64,000 nucleotides of DNA, from assembly GCF_010550675.1 (NCBI RefSeq), contig NZ_JAAGOA010000034.1, forward strand, positions 1-64,000. Reading direction: 5' to 3'. Below the pieces are notes generated by a model. The model was not told the origin of the DNA. It did not search any database and was given only the letters and a program-made list of their open reading frames with translations. The stretch is from Phytoactinopolyspora halotolerans (GTDB lineage: Bacteria > Actinomycetota > Actinomycetes > Jiangellales > Jiangellaceae). A program made the translations under genes and the position numbers. This document shows positions 58,893-64,000 of the stretch, in pieces (the first letter of the stretch is position 1; every line of letters starts with the position of its first letter).

Positions 58893-58937
58893 CCCGGTCC
58901 GTCCGCAGCCTCCCAGGCCGGCGGGTAGGCTGAGCAC

Positions 58938-59228
58938 ATGCCGATGCTGCTGGTGCTGCTCGCCGACATCCTGGTCGGCAGCATCAGCGCGGCCATGGAA
59001 CTGACCGGAGGACCGGTCGGTTTGACCACGGTCGCCGTCGCCGCCGCGGCATCGCTGGTCATGCTGCTCGCGGTGGGGCGCCCTGCACTCGCGCCGGTGT
59101 GCGGACAGCTCATCGCGTCGGCCGTTCGGCAACGTGCTGATCGCACCGCCTTCCTGCCGTTGCTCGATCCGATCGCTCCGGGGCGTCCGCAGCCTCGAGC
59201 GCCATCGCCGCGGCCACGGGCCGCGTAA
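58938..59228 (+). CDS. Small DUF6412-like membrane protein
   Basis: 96 residues. Two hydrophobic segments (MLLVLLADILVGSISAAME and LTTVAVAAAASLVMLLAVG) and a Pro/Arg-rich, basic C-terminus (IAPGRPQPRAPSPRPRAA). Genes of this kind lie directly upstream of yidC-like genes in actinomycetes, as here, so an accessory role in membrane insertion is possible. No function is known. Confidence 0.75.
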   Translation: MPMLLVLLADILVGSISAAMELTGGPVGLTTVAVAAAASLVMLLAVGRPALAPVCGQLIASAVRQRADRTAFLPLLDPIAPGRPQPRAPSPRPRAA

Positions 59229-59346
59229 GCGAAACCTCTGCCCGCCACCTCCTCGCGGGCGCGCACCAACCCGGCCGTGCCGTGGGCGTTTTCGCCGCGG
59301 CCCGTCTCGTCGACCGCTCATTCCTCCCATCGACGAGGGGCTGCTC

Positions 59347-60081
59347 ATGTACTCCTTCCCACCGCTTGCCGCCGCCATCGGCGTCCTCTACACCGTCGTC
59401 ACCGCACTGACCACGTTCCTCACACCCGCCGTCGGCACCTCCAGCGCCGCCGTCGCCATTGTCGTATTGACCACGACCATCCGGCTGCTGCTGGTTCCGC
59501 TGGCGCGGGCACAGGTCCGTGCCGAGCGCCGGCGCGCCGAGCTGGCACCGGAACTGCGCAAGCTCACCCGCAAGTACCGGCACGATCCCGAGCAGCTGCG
59601 GCAGGAGATGGCCGCCTTCTACGCCCGGCAGGGCGCATCGCCGGTGGCCGGCTGCCTCCCGTTGCTGGTCCAGGCGCCGGTGTTCACGGTGCTGTACGGC
59701 CTGTTCCTCACCTCGGACGTGTCCGGCGAGGCCAACGCGCTGCTGGCACACACGCTGGCCGGCGTGCCGCTCGGCGCACGCCTCGCGGACATCACCGGTC
59801 TCGCCGACCTGGCGGTCTTCGCCGCGCTCCTGATCTTGCTGGCGGGCGTCGCCTGGTTCACGCGTCGGCAGTCCATCGCGATGGCGGCCCCGGGCACAGC
59901 CGATGAACCCACGCAGGCACGGATCGCGACCTTGCTGCGGCTGCTGCCGTTCGGCACGGTACTCATCGCGGCGTTCGTTCCGCTGGCGGCGGGGGTGTAC
60001 CTGTTGACCAGCTCCTCCTGGACGCTCGGGGAGCGGATCGTCCTGCGGCGCGGCACGGCCGGCCGGAGTTCGGCCGGCTGA
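59347..60081 (+). CDS. YidC/Oxa1-family membrane insertase
   Basis: 244 residues, five membrane helices. It has the cytoplasmic basic loop after helix one (LTTTIRLLLVPLARAQVRAE, ELRKLTRKYRHDPEQLRQEM, FYARQGASPVAGCLPLLVQA), the conserved Arg in the hydrophilic groove, and VFTVLYGLFLTS. It lacks the large YidC periplasmic domain and is shorter than the housekeeping protein, so it is probably a second, specialised insertase. ATG 59347 begins the conserved part. Confidence 0.9.
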   Translation: MYSFPPLAAAIGVLYTVVTALTTFLTPAVGTSSAAVAIVVLTTTIRLLLVPLARAQVRAERRRAELAPELRKLTRKYRHDPEQLRQEMAAFYARQGASPVAGCLPLLVQAPVFTVLYGLFLTSDVSGEANALLAHTLAGVPLGARLADITGLADLAVFAALLILLAGVAWFTRRQSIAMAAPGTADEPTQARIATLLRLLPFGTVLIAAFVPLAAGVYLLTSSSWTLGERIVLRRGTAGRSSAG

Positions 60082-60170
60082 CGCCGGCGAGCAGACGGGG
60101 TCGCCCGTTGGGCGGGCGCACGGTTCGCCCTTGGGTGTGTGCGTCCCGGCCGACACCGTACAGTGACGCC

Positions 60171-61274
60171 GTGGACGTGCGGTTCAAGCAGGCACCGATC
60201 TGGCCGGTCCTGGGGGCGTGGCTGCTTCTGGTCGCCACCTGGTTCGGATACGCCGCGGTGTGCTGCCTGATCTTGCACGTCATCGGCGTCTGGTGGCTGC
60301 CGTGGTGGCTCGGCTTCACGCCTGTGGCGCTGGCGATCGCCGCGGGGTGGATGGGTTGGTCGGACAAGACCGTGCCGGCCACGGTCACGCCCGCCGACGA
60401 TCACGAGGACGCACGGCTGTATGCGGTGGTCGAACGGGTGGCGGCGCTGTTCGGACGGGACGTGCCATCGATGATGGTCATCGAGACCGATGCACCCAAC
60501 TCCGTCGTGCTCGAACCGGACGACGCCGCCCGTCCCACCCTCTATGTGAGCCGGGGACTGCTGGAACGCCTGGACAACGAGCAGCTACAGACGGTCGTTG
60601 CGCACGAGTTCGCACACATGACCCACCGGGACGCCAAGGTGCTGGCCTTCGCCCGCGGAACGGCGATGTGGGTCGTGGTGCTGCCGACGCTTCTGTTCGT
60701 CGCGATCAGCTACCTGGAAGTGCCGTGCTGCATCGTCGCCCGCTGCTGTGGGCGACCGTGGAGTTCGAGTTCCGAGCGGATCACCGAGGCGGATCTCAAG
60801 GAACACCCGCCCCGGAGGAGGCTCCCGCTGATGCTCGCGGTGCCGCTGCTCGTCGCCGCGTGGCTGGTCCGCGTCGCCGTATGGATCGTCCTGCTCACCG
60901 TCGGCGTGGCCATGCTGCTGGCGGGGTTCGTCCTGATGTTGCCCGGCTTCGCCGCCGCCAACCGGCTGGCGCGCCGCCGTGAGCTGGCCGCGGACCGGGC
61001 GGCTGCCGACATGACCGGCGCACCGGCCACGCTCGCGGCCGCGCTCGGCACGATTGAAGGCGGCATGCACACCGCCCCGTCGGCCGATCTCCGCTCGCTG
61101 GCGTCGATGTCTCCCCTGGCGATCGTCCCGTTCGCACGTCCTGCGGAGGAAGGCCACGATGACTGGATGGACCGTCGGCTGGCATGGGCGAACCGTACCC
61201 ATCCGCCGATGCATCGCCGGATGGACCAGCTCGCCAGGTTATCCCGGCGGATGGGCGCAGGCGCATCTCGATAG
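60171..61274 (+). CDS. M48-family membrane metalloprotease
   Basis: 367 residues. Two N-terminal helices (APIWPVLGAWLLLVATWFGY) precede the HtpX-like catalytic helix VVAHEFAHMTHRDAKVLAFA, with the zinc motif HEFAH near 145. The third ligand Glu is in RRRELAADRAAADMTG near 280. An unusual Cys-rich segment (PCCIVARCCGRP) lies between helices. It follows the YidC gene, so the pair may act in membrane protein insertion and quality control. A GTG start at 60171 fits the conserved N-terminus. Confidence 0.9.
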   Translation: MDVRFKQAPIWPVLGAWLLLVATWFGYAAVCCLILHVIGVWWLPWWLGFTPVALAIAAGWMGWSDKTVPATVTPADDHEDARLYAVVERVAALFGRDVPSMMVIETDAPNSVVLEPDDAARPTLYVSRGLLERLDNEQLQTVVAHEFAHMTHRDAKVLAFARGTAMWVVVLPTLLFVAISYLEVPCCIVARCCGRPWSSSSERITEADLKEHPPRRRLPLMLAVPLLVAAWLVRVAVWIVLLTVGVAMLLAGFVLMLPGFAAANRLARRRELAADRAAADMTGAPATLAAALGTIEGGMHTAPSADLRSLASMSPLAIVPFARPAEEGHDDWMDRRLAWANRTHPPMHRRMDQLARLSRRMGAGASR

Positions 61275-61317
61275 GGCGCCGGAAGCACGTTTCAACCAGG
61301 TAAGACCTATGTAGCGA

Positions 61318-61349
61318 ATGTTCACTGTATCAACATCGGCGGCTAGAGT
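61318..61349 (+). promoter_or_regulatory. Operator ATGTT-N9-AACAT, copy 2, on a sigma-70-like promoter
   Basis: ATGTT (61318-61322) and AACAT (61332-61336) repeat the design of 57532-57550. Read on the other strand the two sites also share ATGTTGAT. The site overlaps TTCACT (-35, 61321-61326), with TAGAGT (-10, 61344-61349) 17 bases further on, so a bound protein would block the promoter. The start codon at 61358 would lie near +1. Confidence 0.6.
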
Positions 61350-61357
61350 CGGCGTCG

Positions 61358-62647
61358 ATGCCCCACAACGATGCCCGGACGCCCGGCCCGCCACCACCTA
61401 TCCATGCGCCCGACGACGGCGACGTGGGGTCGCGTGCCGATCATTCATGGCCCGATGACCGCCGCGTCATCGAGAGCGACCAGGACGGCGCGGTCTGGCG
61501 GGTCAAGCCCTCCGACGCTCCCCTGATACCCGGCCGGCCCGGAGGTCCGCTCAGCGGCCGGCGAGTGGCGGTCAAGGACCTGTTCGCCGTGGCCGGCCAG
61601 CGTATCGGGGCCGGCAATCCGTACTGGCTGACGTCGGCGCCCGTCGAGGACACGCACGCCGCCGCGGTCGCCGCCCTGCTCAACGCCGGAGCGGACGTCG
61701 CCGGGATCGCCCAGACCGACGAGCTGGCGTTCTCGTTGGCCGGGGCCAATCTGCACTACGGAACTCCGCGCAATCCCGCGGCACCGGGCCGGGCCACGGG
61801 CGGCTCGAGCAGCGGCCCGGCGGCCGCCGTCGCCGCCGGCGCGGCGGACATCGGGCTCGGCACCGATACCGGTGGATCGATCCGGGTCCCGTCGTCGTAC
61901 TGCGGGCTGTACGGGCTGCGTCCGACGCACGGCGCCGTCGACCGCACCGGCCTGATTCCGCTCGCACCGTCGTTCGACACGGTCGGGATGATGACCCGAA
62001 CCCCGGCCGATCTGCTCGACGCCGCCGACGTCCTCCTGCCGCCCGCCGGCCCGGGTGGCACCGTGCGCGACTACCTGATCGCGCCGTCGTTGATGGACCT
62101 CGCGACGACGGAGACCAGGCACGCCGTCCACCATGCCGTGCGCGCACTCGCCCGGCGCGCCGATGGCTCCGTGCATCTCATCGACCTGCCGGAGGAGATC
62201 CTTGAGGTCTGGTTCGGCGCGTTCCGCACCGTCCAGACCGCCGAGGCCTGGCGCGAGCACGCGGAATTCGTCGGTGCACATGCCGGGCTGCTGGAACCCG
62301 CGATCGAGGCGCGGTTCCGATCCGGCGCGGCTGTCACCCGGGCCGCCGAGGACGACGCCCGAGCCGTGCTGGCGGACGCTCGCGACCGGCTACACGCGCT
62401 CCTCGTCCCCGGCGCCGTTCTGGCGCTGCCGGCCACGTCCAGTCCCGCGCCCCCGGTCGGCGCGGACGCTGCCATGATCGATGCGATCCGGGCCGCCACG
62501 CTCCGGCTGACCTGCCTTGCCGGCGCGGGCGGTCTGCCGGCGCTGACCATACCGACGGCACAAGCGAATGGTCTGCCCGTCGGTCTGTGCCTGGTGGCCG
62601 GCTCGGACGCGGACCGCTCGCTGCTGTCCTTGCTGGAGGTGCCGTGA
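61358..62647 (+). CDS. Amidase-signature family amidase
   Basis: 429 residues. The Ser-cisSer-Lys triad is visible: Lys in GRRVAVKDLFAVAG near 73, cis-Ser in TGGSSSGPAAAVAAG near 149, and Ser in LGTDTGGSIRVPSSYCGLYG near 172. The size and the LAGANLHYGTPRNP segment suit AtzF/GatA-related amidases hydrolysing small amides. Its stop overlaps the next start (GTGA). The start has no ribosome site, fitting a leaderless message. Confidence 0.92.
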   Translation: MPHNDARTPGPPPPIHAPDDGDVGSRADHSWPDDRRVIESDQDGAVWRVKPSDAPLIPGRPGGPLSGRRVAVKDLFAVAGQRIGAGNPYWLTSAPVEDTHAAAVAALLNAGADVAGIAQTDELAFSLAGANLHYGTPRNPAAPGRATGGSSSGPAAAVAAGAADIGLGTDTGGSIRVPSSYCGLYGLRPTHGAVDRTGLIPLAPSFDTVGMMTRTPADLLDAADVLLPPAGPGGTVRDYLIAPSLMDLATTETRHAVHHAVRALARRADGSVHLIDLPEEILEVWFGAFRTVQTAEAWREHAEFVGAHAGLLEPAIEARFRSGAAVTRAAEDDARAVLADARDRLHALLVPGAVLALPATSSPAPPVGADAAMIDAIRAATLRLTCLAGAGGLPALTIPTAQANGLPVGLCLVAGSDADRSLLSLLEVP

Positions 62648-63402
62648 CCGTCGCTCCGACCGCCCGAAACTCCTGGCGACTCAGTCCGGAGGCTGCTGAC
62701 CTGCGCCGCCCGATGCTGCCGCCGCGACCGCTCCGCTTCGAGGCGCAGCCACAGCGGCTCACTGTGGATCTCGCTCGGACCGCGATCGTGGTCATCGACA
62801 TGCAGAACGACTTCTGCCACCCGGACGGCTGGCTGTCCGGCATCGGCGTCGACATCTCCGGCGCGCGCACCCCGATACCGGTGCTGGAGAAGCTCCTTCC
62901 GCATCTGCGTGCGCAGGAAGTCCCAGTGGTATGGCTGAACTGGGGCAACCGCCCCGATCAGGCGAACCTGCCGCCGGGCGTCCGGCACGTTTATGACAGC
63001 GACGGCACCGGCGGCGGCATCGGCTCGACGTCCGGCCCGTCGGGTTCGCCGGTGCTGCAGGCGCGGGCGTGGGCGGCGGCCGTGGTCGATGAACTGGTCG
63101 CCGGCCCGTCCGACATCGGCGTGGACAAGTACCGGATGAGCGGCTTCGTCGACACCCCGCTCGACTCCATCCTGCGTAATCTGCGGGTGGACACGCTGCT
63201 CTTCGCCGGGGTCAACGCCGACCAATGCGTGCTCGCCACGCTGATGGATGCGGCGAACCTGGGATACGACGTGGTCATGGTCTCCGACGCCGTCGGGACC
63301 ACGTCGCCCCAGTACTGCATGGACGCCACCGTCTACAACGTCCGTCAGTGCTTCGGCTTCACGACGACGAGCGCCGATCTGCTCTCCGCGCTGGCAGGCT
63401 GA
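62644..63402 (+). CDS. Isochorismatase-like cysteine hydrolase
   Basis: 252 residues. Catalytic triad Asp (VVIDMQNDFCHPDGWLSGIG) near 59, Lys (VDKYRMSGFVDTPLDSIL) near 163 and Cys (FAGVNADQCVLATLMDAANL) near 197, as in nicotinamidase, biuret hydrolase and ureidoacrylate hydrolase. Activity towards an amide or ureide is expected. It is translationally coupled to the amidase, so the two enzymes probably act one after the other. Confidence 0.9.
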   Translation: MTVAPTARNSWRLSPEAADLRRPMLPPRPLRFEAQPQRLTVDLARTAIVVIDMQNDFCHPDGWLSGIGVDISGARTPIPVLEKLLPHLRAQEVPVVWLNWGNRPDQANLPPGVRHVYDSDGTGGGIGSTSGPSGSPVLQARAWAAAVVDELVAGPSDIGVDKYRMSGFVDTPLDSILRNLRVDTLLFAGVNADQCVLATLMDAANLGYDVVMVSDAVGTTSPQYCMDATVYNVRQCFGFTTTSADLLSALAG

Positions 63403-63444
63403 TCAGAGGCGCGGCGCGGCAGCCGAGCCCCATACCCTCGGTGT

Positions 63445-64000
63445 TCAAGAGCCCCACCCGGACGACAGGCTGGCCGTGAACGTCGGCCCGTCCTCCGCGA
63501 CCAGCTGCACGTACCTGATGTCCCTGATGTCCGCATCCACCGTCGCACCGGCTCCGCAGTCGCCATTCTCGGCATCGCACGTGCCCGCCGCGTGCCGCGC
63601 GTCGTCCGTCGCCACGACGACGTCGTACACCCCTGGCTGGGCGGCCTGGCCCAGCACCGCGAACACCCATGCCGGCTCGCCCTGGTAGAGGAAAACGTGT
63701 CCGACCTGGTTACCGGCCGGATCGAGCAGCGGCGCGGCGGCGAAGTACTGACCGTTCGCGATCTCCAGGGTGTCCCGGTAGCTGGCGGCGATGTCCCGCT
63801 CATCCGAGGTGGCCTGCCAGACGACGCCCGCGCTACCCAGAGCGATCACCACCGCCGCGGCAGCCAGTGCCAACGGCCGGAACGCACGCCGCAGGCCGCG
63901 CCGCTCGGCCGGCAGCGGATGGGGCACCTGTGTCGGCGCTGACGCCGACGCCGGCGCTTGGTCGTCCTCAGGCCGGTCCGCCTGCTCCGCGATGCGCGCG
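63445..64000 (-). CDS. Membrane protein with anti-sigma-like layout, 5' end outside the window
   Basis: The frame stays open to the window edge (ARIAEQADRPEDDQ and further). A cytoplasmic, acidic N-terminal region is followed by one membrane helix (LALAAAAVVIALGSAGVVW) and a 130-residue outer domain with FAAAPLLDPAGNQVGHVFLY and two cysteines (GTCDAENGDCG). The layout matches anti-sigma factors with a sensory outer domain, but the N-terminal part that would show a sigma-binding fold is missing. The GTG at 63927 is not needed as a start. Confidence 0.65.
   Translation of the reverse strand, partial: ARIAEQADRPEDDQAPASASAPTQVPHPLPAERRGLRRAFRPLALAAAAVVIALGSAGVVWQATSDERDIAASYRDTLEIANGQYFAAAPLLDPAGNQVGHVFLYQGEPAWVFAVLGQAAQPGVYDVVVATDDARHAAGTCDAENGDCGAGATVDADIRDIRYVQLVAEDGPTFTASLSSGWGS

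Noticed and set aside
61358-63402. Confident assignment as allophanate hydrolase and biuret hydrolase
   Set aside because: The triads fit both families in general, but the surrounding residues do not clearly match the characterised enzymes, and no cyanurate hydrolase gene is present.

Overview
The window is chromosomal DNA of a high-GC actinomycete. The signs are dense coding, strong G/C bias at third codon positions, many GTG starts and tetR/marR-style divergent regulator-enzyme pairs. It also holds an F420-type luciferase-like oxidoreductase, a mycothiol-dependent-type maleylpyruvate isomerase, and MmyB-type XRE regulators. The genus cannot be fixed from the sequence alone. There is no rRNA, tRNA or CRISPR array that I can see. 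No stretch longer than 300 bases lacks a gene; the longest gaps (about 250-297 bases, at 19320-19616, 34685-34943 and 47078-47332) are described as features.

Layout. 1-2.5 kb is a scarred edge: the end of an IS5-type element abuts a 90-base duplicate of the nearby SDR gene, followed by a frameshifted AAA/DUF4143 ATPase gene. 2.5-11 kb holds XRE regulators, a flavin dehydrogenase, a broken DedA gene, an ECF sigma factor with an acidic membrane partner, and exported proteins. 10.9-13.2 kb is an arsenic-type pair (ArsR-GNAT fusion and flavoprotein) around a near-perfect operator. 13.3-17.2 kb is a complete gentisate ring-cleavage pathway under an IclR regulator. 17.2-19.6 kb carries three long hairpin repeats around an AbiEi-like protein and an acidic membrane protein. 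19.6-25.3 kb is a series of SDR, TetR, SMR, LysE and Lrp genes in divergent pairs. 25.3-31.1 kb is an ArsR/SRPBCC/hydrolase operon, then a VOC-VOC-sigma-DinB operon. 31.3-36.2 kb has a site-2 protease, a DUF1015 protein, a lipoprotein, and a Na/phosphate transporter behind a PHO-box-like array. 36-45.7 kb is accessory metabolism with TetR-controlled dehydrogenases, a GHL10 glycosidase-like protein and an acetamidase. 45.8-47.1 kb is a second, intact AAA/DUF4143 ATPase.

47.3-63.4 kb is the most interesting region. On the minus strand lies a run encoding a metallo-beta-lactamase-fold hydrolase, a cytosine-deaminase-like amidohydrolase, an NMT1-type ABC importer, an FAD-linked oxidase, a creatininase-family amidohydrolase, a DUF1611 protein and a PLP racemase. 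An XRE-cupin regulator is divergent from it. The operator-like sequence ATGTT-N9-AACAT in that divergent promoter recurs 3.8 kb away, on the promoter of an amidase/cysteine-hydrolase operon. I infer one regulon for import and stepwise hydrolysis of a nitrogen-rich compound that I cannot identify. Between the two halves sit a PNPOx-family gene and a DUF6412-YidC-M48 membrane-biogenesis group.

Three repeat systems stand out and are not explained by the genes: nested palindromes at the ends of two unrelated FAD-enzyme genes 47 kb apart, 69-75 base hairpins with covarying stems at 17-19.6 kb, and 22-23-base-period direct repeats ahead of both DUF4143 ATPase genes.
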